Source: Planctomycetia bacterium (GTDB lineage: Bacteria; Planctomycetota; Planctomycetia; Pirellulales; PNKZ01). Taken from it: DNA of 64,000 nucleotides. The notes beneath the pieces were generated by a model. The model saw only the letters and a list, made by a program, of their open reading frames with translations, was not told the origin of the DNA and did not search any database. Shown one piece after another: positions 42,633 through 53,136 of this stretch (its first letter is position 1; the number at the start of each line of letters is the position of its first letter). Made by a program: the position numbers and the translations under genes. The DNA lies in NCBI GenBank assembly GCA_021413845.1, contig JAIOPP010000008.1:1-64000 (forward strand), in the 5' to 3' direction.

Positions 42633-44642
42633 TCAACGGCCCGAGGTGCCGGCCGCGGGAGATTGAAAAAATTTGCGATCGATGTCGGCGCGTCCCACGG
42701 CGATGTAATAGCGCACGAGCGCCAGCCGTACGTCGCGCGGAGCCATTCGGCCCGACTGCTGTGCGGCGATCAAGTCGGCATGACGGCGACGTGCCGCGGC
42801 GCGGTGTTGCGCTTCCTCGTTCGTTGCGGCAGGGGCGGCGTTGTTGCGCACGGCATCGCGTGCGGCTTGGAAGTTCTCACCCGCCGCGACCGCGGTCTCA
42901 TCGAGCGTTTCCACAATGGCCGCCGCTTTCGCCGCTGCGGCGAGATCCGTATCGGCGCCGACTCCGGCCGCCGTGGCTAAAGCTTTCGCCAAGAGCGGGT
43001 TCGTCGTCGAGGCTTCGGCCACACGCTGCCGCAGCGCCTGATACCAATTCCCCTCAGGCGTCATCTGCTTCACCACGAGCGCACTCGCAAAGTAATCGTA
43101 CACCGCTTCTTCGACTTCGCGGCGCGGGTCGTACATCGGCTCGCGCCGGCCGACGATCTCCATTCGGGGCGAGAAGAGGGCTCCGCTCGGCGACAAGAAT
43201 CCTTCCCCGAGCGATAGGCCCATCTTCGCGACGTTCTCGACCGTGTAGCCCGCCGCTTGTCGTTCGGTCAGCGGAAAGTATTCGCTCCGGTTCACATCGG
43301 TTTGCAGAGCGGCAAGCAGTAGCAGCCCGGCGCAATAAGTGTGGATCTTCACATCCTTAAGCGGCTTCTTCGCGAGCGAGTAAACTCGATCGCTGCGGAA
43401 ATTCAAATCGAACTGAGCCGGATTGCCGATTACGTCTGCGGCGGCTCCGGCCATCTGTGCCGCCGACTTGGCATCCTGATCTCGTAAGAAGAAGTAATGC
43501 AGCGTTCGTTCGAGATAGATTTCGACGTTCACCGCCGGCACGCGCTCGCCGCGCTCCGGCACATCGACGATCACGAAGCGCCGCACGCCGTCGGCTCCCG
43601 TCTCCGCCGCGACCATGCCGACATGCGTGAACAAACCCGGCGACAGGTCCGTGAACAAATTGTACGGCGACGGATTGCGCATCAAGAGCCAATCGCCGGG
43701 CCGGACCTCGTAGGAGCCGATTCGATAGCTATCGCCGACGATGCCGCGCTTGCGTCGTTCTTCGAGCCAATCGAGCAGCGCTTGGCGGCGCGCTAAGCCA
43801 TCGGTGTCGAGATCGCCGTCGCTCAGCGAGGCCACGAGCTCATGCAGCCGCTCCGGCACGATCGCCGGTTCGGGAAGCTCTTCCGGCGGATTGGGTCGCG
43901 GAGGTTGCGGCAAGCCCATCGTCCGAATCACCTCGGCGGCGAACATGCGCATCGCGGTGGGTTGCGTCGTGTCTTCGACATACCGCACCACGATCGGCAA
44001 CAGCGAGGTTTGGCCCGAGGTGCCGATGAGGCGCAGCAGCTTTTCGTGGTAGCGCGTCCGGCCGGGAAACGTGAAGAGGTCGTCGGCGCATTGCGTCGCG
44101 CCGACGGTGCTTCGATAACGTAAGAACAAGTCGGCGAGTTGCTCGCGCGCGCCGACGTCGGCGGCCCGAGAGCGGGCGTTGCGGACGACATCGTTCTGCA
44201 AGTAGCGGAGCCTGCCGGAGAGGTCGATCAGGGTCGTTGCCGCGCGGAGGAAGCCGCGAGCCGCAGCGCGCCGCCGGCCGTCGTCGTCGGCCTGCGGGTC
44301 GATGGCGATGATCTCGGTGCGCAGAGCGAGCACGCGGTCGAGCAATTCATCGACGCGGCGCTTCGTTTCCAGCGCCCCTTGGACGACCGCGAGCGGCGAC
44401 GGTACGTTGCGGTTCGGACGCCTCGCTGCCGGTTCCGGACCGAACGAGGAATTGGCGACGGCACTATCGTCGACCAAGCGGGCCGCCGCTTGAAACGCCT
44501 GACCGTCGAGCGTAAGGAAACCGGCGGCGTCGGTCGGCACGAGTGCGCCGAGTTGATCGATCGGAGCCGCTTCCGCTTGCGAGCCGAGGAAGCACAACGC
44601 CAAGCCTAAGCACGCCTCGGCGACGGCTAAGCGGTGATTCAT
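42633..44642 (-). CDS. Secreted protein with YiiX-like permuted papain (cysteine peptidase) domain
   Basis: The protein of about 669 residues begins with a signal segment after MNHRLAVAEA (ATG at 44642; a GTG 13 codons upstream is also possible). The N-terminal 300 residues are helical. The middle contains PGDWLLMRNPSP, SPGLFTHVGMVA with a likely catalytic His, a conserved beta section, and VKIHTYCAGLLLLA with a likely catalytic Cys. This order (His before Cys) is that of the circularly permuted NlpC/P60 enzymes of the YiiX type, which act on lipids or amide bonds. The C-terminal part is helical and disordered. Substrate is unknown. Confidence 0.72.
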   Translation of the reverse strand: MNHRLAVAEACLGLALCFLGSQAEAAPIDQLGALVPTDAAGFLTLDGQAFQAAARLVDDSAVANSSFGPEPAARRPNRNVPSPLAVVQGALETKRRVDELLDRVLALRTEIIAIDPQADDDGRRRAAARGFLRAATTLIDLSGRLRYLQNDVVRNARSRAADVGAREQLADLFLRYRSTVGATQCADDLFTFPGRTRYHEKLLRLIGTSGQTSLLPIVVRYVEDTTQPTAMRMFAAEVIRTMGLPQPPRPNPPEELPEPAIVPERLHELVASLSDGDLDTDGLARRQALLDWLEERRKRGIVGDSYRIGSYEVRPGDWLLMRNPSPYNLFTDLSPGLFTHVGMVAAETGADGVRRFVIVDVPERGERVPAVNVEIYLERTLHYFFLRDQDAKSAAQMAGAAADVIGNPAQFDLNFRSDRVYSLAKKPLKDVKIHTYCAGLLLLAALQTDVNRSEYFPLTERQAAGYTVENVAKMGLSLGEGFLSPSGALFSPRMEIVGRREPMYDPRREVEEAVYDYFASALVVKQMTPEGNWYQALRQRVAEASTTNPLLAKALATAAGVGADTDLAAAAKAAAIVETLDETAVAAGENFQAARDAVRNNAAPAATNEEAQHRAAARRRHADLIAAQQSGRMAPRDVRLALVRYYIAVGRADIDRKFFQSPAAGTSGR

Positions 44643-44685
44643 GAAGCGTGGGAAAGTCGGAGCGCTGAGCGGCATCTTCACGACA

Positions 44686-44865
44686 CTACGATGCTAACCA
44701 AGAAACGAACCAGAGGATCGCGAAGATCACGACCATGAAGCCGATGATCCATTTGGCCGAGTGGAACGAGCCGAGCAGGATATCTTCCGGCCGTTCGTAA
44801 CGGGTGCCGGAATAGACGAGGCTGATCACGACGATCAGCGGCAGCGCATACCAAAGTTCGTTCAT
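44686..44865 (-). CDS. Small two-helix membrane protein
   Basis: A 59-residue protein reading MNELWYALPLIVVISLVYSG at its start, a basic loop (TRYERPEDILLGS), then a second helix (KWIIGFMVVIFAILWFVSW). I recognise the MN-LWYALPLI opening as planctomycete-typical. A TTG at 44937 would add 24 residues. It lies between the DUF6677-like and permuted-papain-like genes on the same strand and is probably cotranscribed. Confidence 0.65.
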   Translation of the reverse strand: MNELWYALPLIVVISLVYSGTRYERPEDILLGSFHSAKWIIGFMVVIFAILWFVSWLAS

Positions 44866-44967
44866 TCGCATCGCGAACAACGGAACCATCCCGTTCAAGA
44901 TCGACGACAAGTACATGAGGCTCTGTCCGAGAAGCAAGGAAGCGATCTTCAGCTATTGCGAGGCCAC

Positions 44968-45672
44968 TCAACCGCTCGGCGCCGCGGCCGGCTTCGAGGT
45001 TTCTTTTTCGTCGTCGTTCGAGTCGCGACCCAGCGCGCGACGCGCCATGCTCACGCCATAGGCCGGGCCGCCGAGCGCATCGAAGATCACCAGCACGTTC
45101 AGCAATCCGGCGACCATCGTGTAGATCGTGCCGAGCTCGAAGCGGCGGTTGAGCGTGTAATTCAGATAGTCGAGTTCGTCGATTTCACGGCCGGTGGGGA
45201 GCCGTATCTTGAGCAACGGCGGGGCCATGAACCATTCGCCGAAGGAGCGTTCCCCTTGCCGTTCTTTCGCCTGCATACTCTTGAGATAAGCGTCGTTCTT
45301 ATAGCGTTGGGCCTGCACCATCGCCGGCAAGGCGACGAAGCCGGTGCCGAGCTGACAGACGTACGGCAGCCGTTTCTCGTCGGTCGTCGGCCCCCAAGAG
45401 GCATACACGACCCGCCCGCTGCCGAGCCAAAGCCCGTAGAAGAACGTGCCGAGGATGCAGGTAAAGAACAGCACGGCTTTCGTCCGCCGTCCTTGATACC
45501 AATGACCCGCGCCGGGAATCGCCCAAGCCAGAATGCCGGCAATCGTAGGATCGCGCAGCGCAACGGGAACGTCCGCCGATGCCGTCGCGTCGGCCGTTTC
45601 GCCGATGGCGGTCGCAGCAATCGAAGAACCGGCGGACGACTTAGCCACGAACAACTCTCCGGACGAGGACAA
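44968..45672 (-). CDS. DUF6677-like polytopic membrane protein
   Basis: The 234-residue protein has a disordered N-terminus and then TM2-like segment ILAWAIPGAGHWYQGRRTKAV, followed by about three further hydrophobic helices, the last near YTMVAGLLNVLVIFDALGG. The GAGHWYQGR turn resembles TM2-domain proteins. I believe it belongs to a planctomycete family called DUF6677, though that name is from memory. Function unknown. It heads the run of minus-strand genes down to 41352. Confidence 0.7.
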   Translation of the reverse strand: MSSSGELFVAKSSAGSSIAATAIGETADATASADVPVALRDPTIAGILAWAIPGAGHWYQGRRTKAVLFFTCILGTFFYGLWLGSGRVVYASWGPTTDEKRLPYVCQLGTGFVALPAMVQAQRYKNDAYLKSMQAKERQGERSFGEWFMAPPLLKIRLPTGREIDELDYLNYTLNRRFELGTIYTMVAGLLNVLVIFDALGGPAYGVSMARRALGRDSNDDEKETSKPAAAPSG

Positions 45673-45806
45673 GACCGAGCGAATAGAGCCCGGTTATTGT
45701 ACTCAGCCCTCGCCGGGCCGCTAGATCAGCCGCCGGTCGGTGGAAGTCGGAGAATGCCCAAGTTTCGGCCTTCTCGCACGTAGCAAGGCCGCGCGGCGCA
45801 GGGCAG

Positions 45807-46604
45807 CTAGCTCGCCGCCGCGTGCAGGCTCAGCTCGTCGTAGACACCTTCGACCGTTTCCGCATCGACCGTGTCGCCGCCGTCGGCGGCCGCTGCCAGG
45901 CGCGCGAGATCGGCCAGCCGCACGATCATTCGCGGCATCCCTCCTGAGAGCCGGTGCAAGCGTTCCATCGCGGTCGTCGAAAAGCGCACCGCTCGGCCGG
46001 TGCCCGCAGTCGCCTCGACCAAGGCTCGCGCCTCCGCCACGCTCCAGGCCGGCAACTCGATCTTCAAATCGACGAGTTCCAGCAGATGCCGGCCGATGCG
46101 CGGTAGCGCAGCGCGCGTCGTGCCGAGAATAATCGACAGGCGGGCCTCGCTCGCCGGCTCGCTTTGCGCCAGGCGATAGATCTGCATCAACACGTCGGTC
46201 GAGGCTAGGCCCGCATCATCGACGAGCACGACGGCTTGCTCGCGCAGAAAGCGTAGTTCCGTGAACCGATCGTTCAAGGCCCGCCAAAGTTGAAACAGGT
46301 TCCATTCCTTTTCGACCGGCGTGCGCAGCTTCACGGCGATCGACCAGAGCAGCTCTTGCGCTTCGAGTCCTGCGACGTTGACGACGGCCGTCAGGCAGCC
46401 CGCACCGCGCAGCTCTTCGTGAAAGCTTTCGAGCAACGTCGTCTTGCCGCTGCCCGATTCTCCCAACAACAAGCCCAGTCGCGAACCATGCTCGACGACG
46501 AATTGCAACCGCGCGGAAGCTTCTTCGTGCGAAGGGGTACGAACCAAGCAGCGCGGAGCGAGCGTGGCAGGGGAAGTCTTGCGATTCAAGGTGCCGGCAG
46601 GCAT
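45807..46604 (-). CDS. ExeA/GspA-like AAA ATPase
   Basis: The 265-residue protein has a P-loop LLLGESGSGKTTLLESF (residues about 43-59) and Walker B AVVLVDDAG, followed by the AAA_22 pattern with LSIILGTTR and SVAEARALVEA. The last part (LSGGMPRMIVRLADLA) matches the lid region of ExeA-type ATPases, which supply energy for secretin assembly or phage-type transposition. No peptidoglycan-binding domain and no secretion gene are adjacent, so its role is open. No transposase is nearby either. Confidence 0.82.
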   Translation of the reverse strand: MPAGTLNRKTSPATLAPRCLVRTPSHEEASARLQFVVEHGSRLGLLLGESGSGKTTLLESFHEELRGAGCLTAVVNVAGLEAQELLWSIAVKLRTPVEKEWNLFQLWRALNDRFTELRFLREQAVVLVDDAGLASTDVLMQIYRLAQSEPASEARLSIILGTTRAALPRIGRHLLELVDLKIELPAWSVAEARALVEATAGTGRAVRFSTTAMERLHRLSGGMPRMIVRLADLARLAAAADGGDTVDAETVEGVYDELSLHAAAS

Positions 46605-46880
46605 GAGCGACGGTCCTGAGGAGCGAGGGGCTGAGTCAACGGATAGATAGTCAACGGATAGGGGGCAGTCGCGGTTGCGCCACAGCCGGCCGTTCTTGCC
46701 GGCCGGCGACTTCCGACCACTATCCTAATCCTTTACTTGTTCGGTAAACTCACGCTGCTGCATGAGACTCTTTGCCGTAGCGAGGGGTCGAGCCGCTTCG
46801 GTTGCGGGAAACGACTCCCTACAGCACTCCATCATTGCCGGCTCTGCCCGTAGCTCCGTTTCCGTAACCATCACGCATCC
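46605..46880. other. Divergent intergenic region with short repeats
   Basis: It lies between the ExeA-like gene and rsmE and should hold both promoters. A 13-base direct repeat AGTCAACGGATAG occurs twice near 46634-46661, and GCCGGC...GCCGGC pairs near 46685-46703. No gene is seen. Confidence 0.45.
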
Positions 46881-47603
46881 ATGACCCAGCGCTACTACGT
46901 CGAAACGCCGATCACCGGCGACGAGGCTTCCGTCGTCGATGCCGAAGCGCATCATTTGGCGCACGTGATGCGCGTGAAGGTCGGAGCCGAAGTGACGTTG
47001 TTCGATGGTTCCGGCTTCGAGTTTCTGGCAGAAGTGACGAAAGTCGGCCGGAGCGAAGTGCGGCTTGCGATTCGCTCGCGCGCCGTGGTCGATCGCGAAT
47101 TGCGGCGCGAGATCACGCTCGCCTCGGCGTTGCCGCGCGGCGATCGCCAGAAGTGGCTGATCGAAAAGGGAACCGAGCTCGGCGTCCGCCGCTTCGTGCC
47201 GCTGCGCACGCAGCGGGCTGTCGTGCAGCCCGATGACGGAGCTTGTACGCGTCTGCGCCGGGCCGTCGTCGAGGCCAGCAAACAATGCCGGCGCAACGTA
47301 TTGATGGAGATCGCGCCGGCGGCCGACGTCGCAACGTTCGTGACCGCGGCCGATCGGTCGGCTCTCCGCGTGCTCGGCAAGCCGGAATCGGCACGCTCGT
47401 TGACGGAACTCGCCCGCGCGCCGCTCTCGGTATCGACGAAGATCGTGTTGCTCGTCGGCCCGGAAGGGGGCTTTACGGAGGAAGAAGAAGCTGCGGCGCT
47501 CTCCGCCGGCTGGGAAGGGATCAACCTCGGTCCTCGTATTCTTCGCATCGAAACGGCCGCGGCGCTCCTCTGCGGTTGGGCCGCGTTGACGGAGCCGTCG
47601 TAG
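46881..47603 (+). CDS. rsmE: 16S rRNA (uracil-1498-N3)-methyltransferase
   Basis: RsmE methylates U1498 of 16S rRNA and is a SPOUT-class enzyme with a C-terminal knot. The 240-residue protein shows the N-terminal PUA-like part (HHLAHVMRVKVGAEVTLFDG, key part HLAHVMRVKVG) and the SPOUT signature near the end: VGPEGGFTEEEEAA then INLGPRILRIETAA. Both are diagnostic. The gene is followed closely by a SpoU-type RNA methyltransferase on the same strand, forming a small RNA-modification pair. Confidence 0.92.
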   Translation: MTQRYYVETPITGDEASVVDAEAHHLAHVMRVKVGAEVTLFDGSGFEFLAEVTKVGRSEVRLAIRSRAVVDRELRREITLASALPRGDRQKWLIEKGTELGVRRFVPLRTQRAVVQPDDGACTRLRRAVVEASKQCRRNVLMEIAPAADVATFVTAADRSALRVLGKPESARSLTELARAPLSVSTKIVLLVGPEGGFTEEEEAAALSAGWEGINLGPRILRIETAAALLCGWAALTEPS

Positions 47604-47620
47604 CTCGGGCCGTGGTGTTT

Positions 47621-48433
47621 ATGCCGCTCATTCGCATCGCCGAACTCGACGCCGATCGCCGACTTGACCCGTATCGCGCATTGAAGCAGACCAACGACAC
47701 GGCACGTCGCGGGCTGTTCATCGCCGAAGGAGATAAGCTCGTTCGTCGGCTGCTCGGGAGTTCGCTCCGGACGGAATCGGTCTTGTTGAGCGAAGCCTAC
47801 GTTGCGGAGCTGTCGTCGATCCTGCCCGAGCGCTTGCCGGCGTTCGTCGTGCCGGACGATGCGCTGCGAGCGCTCGTCGGCTACGACTTTCACCGCGGGA
47901 TCTTAGCCTGCGGCGTTCGGCCTGCGCCGCTCGAACTCGACACGCTCGTTTCGTCTTGGAACATCGACGACCGGCGGCGCACGCTTGTCGTCTGCCCCGA
48001 CGTGCAAGACCCTGAAAACCTCGGCTCGATCGTTCGCATCGCGGCCGGATTCGGTATCGATGGCATCCTCCTCGGGCCGCGCTCGGCCGATCCCTTTTCG
48101 CGCCGCGTGCAACGCGTGTCGATGGGGAACGTCTATGGGATGCCGATCACGCAACTCGACGATATCGCCGGCGCGATCGTGCGCTTGCGCAGGGCGTATG
48201 GAGTGGAGTCGTGGGCCACGGTGCTGGATGCCGAAGCGGAGACCTTGGGGACGCGTGCGCGGCCTACGCGGCTGGCAATCGTCTTCGGCAGCGAAGGGCA
48301 TGGTATCCCGGCCGACGTCGTGGCGGCTTGCGATCGCAAGGTGATCGTGCCGATGCAGGCCGGAGTCGATTCGCTCAACGTGGCGGTGGCCGCCGGGATC
48401 TTTTTGTATGAGCTCTCGAAGCCGGCGGCGTAG
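47621..48433 (+). CDS. SpoU/TrmH family RNA methyltransferase
   Basis: The 270-residue protein has an N-terminal substrate-binding region (RRGLFIAEGDKLVRRLL, key part FIAEGDKLVRRLL) and a C-terminal SPOUT domain with the three SpoU motifs: VQDPENLGSIVRIAAG, IVFGSEGHGI and VPMQAGVDSLNVAVAAGI. It would methylate a ribose 2'-hydroxyl in tRNA or rRNA; the site cannot be assigned. The ATG at 47621, 18 bases after rsmE, was chosen. The frame is open far upstream inside rsmE, but that part has no family similarity. Confidence 0.9.
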   Translation: MPLIRIAELDADRRLDPYRALKQTNDTARRGLFIAEGDKLVRRLLGSSLRTESVLLSEAYVAELSSILPERLPAFVVPDDALRALVGYDFHRGILACGVRPAPLELDTLVSSWNIDDRRRTLVVCPDVQDPENLGSIVRIAAGFGIDGILLGPRSADPFSRRVQRVSMGNVYGMPITQLDDIAGAIVRLRRAYGVESWATVLDAEAETLGTRARPTRLAIVFGSEGHGIPADVVAACDRKVIVPMQAGVDSLNVAVAAGIFLYELSKPAA

Positions 48434-48452
48434 CGTTTGCCGCCGGCGAGCG

Positions 48453-49886
48453 CTAGGCGATGATGTCGTGCAGCACTCGGCCGTGGACATCCGTCAGGCG
48501 ATAGTCGCGGCCGCCGAAGCGGTAGGTGAGCGCTTCGTGGTCGACGCCCATCAGATGCAGCACGGTCGCCCAGAGGTCGTAGACGGTCGTCGGATTTTCG
48601 ACCGCGTGATAGCCGAGCTCATCGGTTGCGCCGTAGACGGTGCCCCCTTTCGCCCCCCCGCCGGCCAGCCAGATGCTATAGCCGTAGGGGTTGTGGTCGC
48701 GGCCGTCGGAACCTTGCGAGAACGGAGTTCGCCCGAACTCGCCGGCCCAGACGATCAGCGTTTCCGCCAAGAGGCCCCGTTGCTTGAGGTCGCGCAAGAG
48801 CGCAGCGATCGGCTGATCGACCGAGAAGGCCATTGCGCCGTGCCCTTCTTTGATCTTGCCGTGCTGGTCCCAAGGGTTGGCGGCGTTTCCGGCGCCGATG
48901 CTTTTGTTGCAGCAGCTCAGCTCGATGAACCGTACGCCGCGCTCGACGAGCCGGCGCGCCGTAAGGCATTGCCGCGCGTAGGCGGCTTTCTCGGCGTCGG
49001 GCGAGTCGAGGCCGTAGGCGGTGCGCGTGGCAGCCGTTTCGCCCGAGATGTCGCACAGTTCCGGTACGGCCGACTGCATGCGATACGCGGTTTCATAGTT
49101 GCGCACGGCCGCCTCGACCGCGGCATCGGCCTTCGTGTCGGCGGAGAAACGCTGATCGGCCGAGCGAATGAACGCGAGCCGCTTGCGCTGTAGGTCGTCC
49201 GGCTCGCGCGGCGTGACGTTGCGAAGCGCTTCGCCGGCGTCGGCCTTGAAGATCGAAGCTTGATGCTGCGCCGGCAGGAAGCCGGAACTGAAGTTCGCGA
49301 CCCCTCCGTGCGGCGTCGTGCAATTGCCGCTTTGCAAGACGACGTAGCCCGGCAGATCTCGGTTTTCGGAACCGAGGCCGTAGGTCGTCCAAGCTCCTGC
49401 GCTGGGGTAGCCGGCGAGACCGAAGCCGGAGTGCGTGAAGTAGTTCGCCTGCGCATGTTCGCTGAATTTCGACGTCATCGAGCGGACGACTGCGAGGTCG
49501 TCGGCGCATTCGGCGATGTACGGAAAGAGCTCGCTCACTTCCAGGCCGCTCTTGCCGCGCTGCTTAAACTTCCACTGCGCCGGCATGATGTTGCCGTTGT
49601 TGTTGAACATCGTCCGATGAACCGGCACCGGCATCGGCTTCCCCGCGTCGCGCTCGAGCCGGGGTTTGTGGTCGAACGAGTCGAGATGCGAAACCCCGCC
49701 CGACATGAAGCAGAAGATCACATGCTTCGCGCGCGTCTGCGGAGCGGCGACGTCTGCGGCAGCGTGTACGGTCTTGGCATCTTGTGCGAGCAGGCCCGCG
49801 AGCGCCGTGAGCCCGAAGCCGGTCGACGAGCGCGCGAGAAGCTCGCGCCGCGAAAATCGCATGTTGGCGGATTCTTTAGCGGACAT
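48453..49886 (-). CDS. DUF1501 family secreted protein
   Basis: A 477-residue protein with a Tat-like signal ([13 protein letters not shown], then hydrophobic residues). DUF1501 is a sulfatase-fold family: [18 protein letters not shown] near the N-terminus, [15 protein letters not shown] in the middle, and [23 protein letters not shown] (key part GEFGRTP) near the end are diagnostic. Members are paired with PSD1 cytochrome-like proteins in planctomycetes; their substrate is unknown though polysaccharide processing is often suggested. Its start overlaps the PSD1 gene stop by 11 bases, so the two are translationally coupled. Confidence 0.92.
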   Translation of the reverse strand: MSAKESANMRFSRRELLARSSTGFGLTALAGLLAQDAKTVHAAADVAAPQTRAKHVIFCFMSGGVSHLDSFDHKPRLERDAGKPMPVPVHRTMFNNNGNIMPAQWKFKQRGKSGLEVSELFPYIAECADDLAVVRSMTSKFSEHAQANYFTHSGFGLAGYPSAGAWTTYGLGSENRDLPGYVVLQSGNCTTPHGGVANFSSGFLPAQHQASIFKADAGEALRNVTPREPDDLQRKRLAFIRSADQRFSADTKADAAVEAAVRNYETAYRMQSAVPELCDISGETAATRTAYGLDSPDAEKAAYARQCLTARRLVERGVRFIELSCCNKSIGAGNAANPWDQHGKIKEGHGAMAFSVDQPIAALLRDLKQRGLLAETLIVWAGEFGRTPFSQGSDGRDHNPYGYSIWLAGGGAKGGTVYGATDELGYHAVENPTTVYDLWATVLHLMGVDHEALTYRFGGRDYRLTDVHGRVLHDIIA

Positions 49887-52800
49887 AGATAAACTCCTTC
49901 ATGTTGAAGAGAGCATGCGCGAAGTCTTGCCAAATCTTTTCGCTGCGGAGGCGATCTTCCGGCCTAACCTGATGGAGCACGGCCAACTCTGCGAGAAACC
50001 CTTTCGCCGCCGCGAGCTCGGCGGCAGTCGGCTCGCGCGAGAAAGCGGCGACGTACATGCGGCGCACGCGCGCCGGTTCGTCGTCGCTTGGATATTTCGT
50101 CTCGAGTAGCGACGTCGCCCAGAACTTCGCGAGCTCGATCACGAGCGTGTCGTTGAGCATCGTCAGGGCTTGGCTCGGAGTATTCGTGACGTCTCGCGCG
50201 CCGAGCGTGGTAAAGGGCTTCGGCGCGTCGAAGGTTTCGAGAAACGGCGGCAAGCTGTTGCGACGAATCGCGATGAAGACGCTGCGCCGCGTTTGCTTGG
50301 GCGGCGGATCGCCGGGTGCGAAACTCGGCCCTTCGGCTTCGTCGTGCTTCAGCCGGCCCGCGGTCATGATGAGCGCATCGCGAATCGCTTCCGCATCGAG
50401 CCGTCTCACGCGGGCATGCGAGAGCAGCAGGTTCGTCGGATCGTGTTTCTTCGCGGCCTCGCTCGGCGCGCTCGCCAGCCGGAAGGTCCGCGACAGAACG
50501 AGATAGCGCAGCGAGCGCTTGAGCGACCAACCCTCGTCGACGAGCTTCGTCGCCAAGTGATCGAGCAGTTCCGGATGTGTCGGCGGAGTGCCTAGCGCGC
50601 CGAAGTTATCGACCGTCGCCACGATGCCCCGGCCGAAAACATAGTGCCAGAGCCGATTCACGGCGACGCGCGCCGTCAATGGATTCTGCGGCGAAGAGAG
50701 TTGCTCGGCGAGTTGCAGCCGGCCGCTTCCCGCGCTTTTCAAGGAAGGGCCGCCGAGTCCTTCCAGGTAGCGCCGCGGTATCGTTTCGGCAAGCTTGCGA
50801 TGGTCGCCGCGCGTCATGAGCGGTTGATCGAAGCCGGCGCTCTCGACGACTCCAGGCGCGCGCGTCGCTTTAGGGATCTCCGCTTCGAGTTTGCGATACT
50901 CGGCCACAAGGGCCATGGCCTCGGGCCCCAGCGACATCGGGCCGGAGGGAGCTTCCGAGTTGGGCAATAGCTCGGCTTGCAATAAGACGTTGAGCAACTC
51001 CGCTTGCTCGTCCGAGGCCTGGCCGCTGCGCCATGCTTCGATCGCCGCGCGGGTCGCCGCTTGATAACGCTTGGCTAGTTCATCGGCCGATTGCGCCGGC
51101 GGGTCGACGACGATCGCTGCCGAAGCGATGCGCGGGTCGAGCACTTCGGTGAACCCTCGCGAGCGACGTTCGACGATGTCGGTGATGCCGATGAACGACC
51201 GGCCGTCGGAGGGGCGCTGCGCATCTTTCGGGGCGCCGCCTGAGATGATCGTGGCATCGTCGAACGTTTCGAGCTCGACGTAGGCCTCGAAGCCCTTCCA
51301 GTAAGTCGTATCCCAATGAACCCATTGCGGTGCTTCGGTGTGGGGCAGGGCGGTTTGCCCATAAATGCCGCCGCGCGAAAGAGGATAGTTCTCGACGACC
51401 AGCCGCACCTGCGCGAACCGGCCTCCGACGACCCGCACGCCGAGCGCTTCTCCTTCGAGCTTAAACTTCGGCGACGAGAGGATCGCGCCGTGCTTCATCG
51501 AGAGCTCGTGCGTATAGACGCCGGCGGGATAGACACCTTGAATCAGCGCCGAACCTGCCGGAGCGACGGCGAACATTCCGGCTGCGAACGGTGCGACGGG
51601 GGCGCCGGCTCCCGTCTTCGACCAACCGGCGTACTCACGCTCGTCGAGGCGCATCGCGCGGACCGTTTCGGTGTCGCGTTGGTTCACGCGATGCTTGAGT
51701 TCGGTGCCGATCTTATACGCGACTTGCTTCCAAGAGGCTTGCCAAGCCTGGGCGTCGTCGGCTGTTTGGGCTCGCAATTGAATCCAGGGATTCAGCACGT
51801 GATCGAATCGCTTGGCCGCCTCGTCGACGACCTTCTGCGACGGCGCTACCGGAGGCGAAGGCGCTACCGGAGGCGAAGGCGCTACCGGCGGCGCCGGCGG
51901 AACCGCGACGCCTGGTTGCTTTTTCGATTCCGCAGGGGTCGGCTCCGGCAGCGCGGCCATTCTCGCGGGCAGCCCGTCGAGCGAGGCGAGCCACGCTTCG
52001 GCGACGACGGCGCGCAGCTTGGTTTTGAGTGCGCGCAGTGCGGCATCGTGCCGATGCAGGCGTTCCGGGAGATCGAGCTGCACCTGTGCCGGCCGCGAAG
52101 CCGTGAACAATGGATACAGGGCATAGAAGTCGGCTTGCGAGATCGCGTCGAACTTATGGTCGTGGCAACGGGCACAAGTCACCGTCAGCGCTTGGAACGT
52201 CTTCATCACGACATCGATCTGGTTGTCGGTCAGCTTCACTAAGTCGTCGCTCGGGTCGACCGGTTGGAAGCCGTGTTCGACCATCCGCAGCTGGGCCGTG
52301 CCGAGCGTCGATTCGTTCATGCCGCGCTGGGCATCGACGCGCGGCGGCGAGAGCAAGTCGCCGGCGAGATGTTCGCGCACGAGTTGGTCGTACGGCACAT
52401 CGGCATTGAGCGCGCGAATCAGATAATCGCGATAGCGCCAAGCCTCGGGAATGACGGGATCCCCTTCGCTACCGTGCGTTTCGCAGTACCGAACCCAATC
52501 CATCCAATGCCGCGCCCAATGTTCGCCGAATCGCGGAGACGCGAGGAGCCGATCGACGAGCGCAACATAAGCCGCTTCCGGCTTGTCGGTCGAACATGCG
52601 CGCACGAACGCTTCCGTTTCCTCAGGAGTCGGCGGTAAGCCGGTGAGGACGAAGCTCACGCGGCGAATGAGCGTCGACGGATCGGCATCCGAGGCGGGCT
52701 CGAGCCCGGCCGCTTCCCAACGCTTCGCCAGAAACCGATCGACCCCGTGCGACGACCAATCACCGTGCTTGACGTTCGGCACCGGCGGGTTCGCCACCGG

Positions 52801-53136
52801 CTTGAACCCCCAGAAGTCGCGAGCCCGATCGGCGATCGACTTCGGCGCGGCGGCGAGATCGGCGGCGTTCATCGGCCATGGCGCGCCGAGCTTGATCCAT
52901 TTTTCGAGCGCGGCGATCTGCGGCCCGCTCAGTTTTGCGGCGGGCTCCGGCGGCATCTCGTAGCTTTCATGCTTCACGGCCGCGATGAGCAAGCTCTTCT
53001 CGGGATGGCCCGGCACGATCGCCGGTCCGTCGTCTCCTCCTTGAATCATCCGTGCGCGCGAGTCGAGCCGGAGGCCGTTGTGTTCCTTCTTCGGTCCGTG
53101 GCATTCGAAGCAATGCTTCGCCAACAAAGGCCGCAC
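49876..53136 (-). CDS. PSD1/PSCyt1 protein (DUF1549 and DUF1553) with cytochrome-c-like heme motif
   Basis: A 1086-residue protein from the GTG at 53136. PSCyt1 domain: [20 protein letters not shown] contains CxxCH. DUF1549 (about residues 125-340) has [14 protein letters not shown] and a second motif [13 protein letters not shown]1553 spans about residues 780-1030 ([24 protein letters not shown]). Between them is a Pro-rich run of 18-bp DNA repeats near 51842-51895. Upstream of the GTG the frame continues, with signal-peptide-like RWWLAAYVCAQLGLLSL, back to a stop at 53332-53334, but has no ATG, GTG or TTG there. An ATT at 53304 with GAGGGGG upstream is a possible rare start. Partner of the DUF1501 gene. 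Confidence 0.88.
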   Translation of the reverse strand: MRPLLAKHCFECHGPKKEHNGLRLDSRARMIQGGDDGPAIVPGHPEKSLLIAAVKHESYEMPPEPAAKLSGPQIAALEKWIKLGAPWPMNAADLAAAPKSIADRARDFWGFKPVANPPVPNVKHGDWSSHGVDRFLAKRWEAAGLEPASDADPSTLIRRVSFVLTGLPPTPEETEAFVRACSTDKPEAAYVALVDRLLASPRFGEHWARHWMDWVRYCETHGSEGDPVIPEAWRYRDYLIRALNADVPYDQLVREHLAGDLLSPPRVDAQRGMNESTLGTAQLRMVEHGFQPVDPSDDLVKLTDNQIDVVMKTFQALTVTCARCHDHKFDAISQADFYALYPLFTASRPAQVQLDLPERLHRHDAALRALKTKLRAVVAEAWLASLDGLPARMAALPEPTPAESKKQPGVAVPPAPPVAPSPPVAPSPPVAPSQKVVDEAAKRFDHVLNPWIQLRAQTADDAQAWQASWKQVAYKIGTELKHRVNQRDTETVRAMRLDEREYAGWSKTGAGAPVAPFAAGMFAVAPAGSALIQGVYPAGVYTHELSMKHGAILSSPKFKLEGEALGVRVVGGRFAQVRLVVENYPLSRGGIYGQTALPHTEAPQWVHWDTTYWKGFEAYVELETFDDATIISGGAPKDAQRPSDGRSFIGITDIVERRSRGFTEVLDPRIASAAIVVDPPAQSADELAKRYQAATRAAIEAWRSGQASDEQAELLNVLLQAELLPNSEAPSGPMSLGPEAMALVAEYRKLEAEIPKATRAPGVVESAGFDQPLMTRGDHRKLAETIPRRYLEGLGGPSLKSAGSGRLQLAEQLSSPQNPLTARVAVNRLWHYVFGRGIVATVDNFGALGTPPTHPELLDHLATKLVDEGWSLKRSLRYLVLSRTFRLASAPSEAAKKHDPTNLLLSHARVRRLDAEAIRDALIMTAGRLKHDEAEGPSFAPGDPPPKQTRRSVFIAIRRNSLPPFLETFDAPKPFTTLGARDVTNTPSQALTMLNDTLVIELAKFWATSLLETKYPSDDEPARVRRMYVAAFSREPTAAELAAAKGFLAELAVLHQVRPEDRLRSEKIWQDFAHALFNMKEFIYVR

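Noticed and set aside
45807-46604. Transposon ATP-binding subunit (TniB/IstB type)
   Set aside because: The ATPase is ExeA-like, and no transposase, inverted ends or target duplication are visible around it.
47243-47620. N-terminal extension of the SpoU-type methyltransferase
   Set aside because: Open frame only, overlapping rsmE in another phase, without SpoU similarity.
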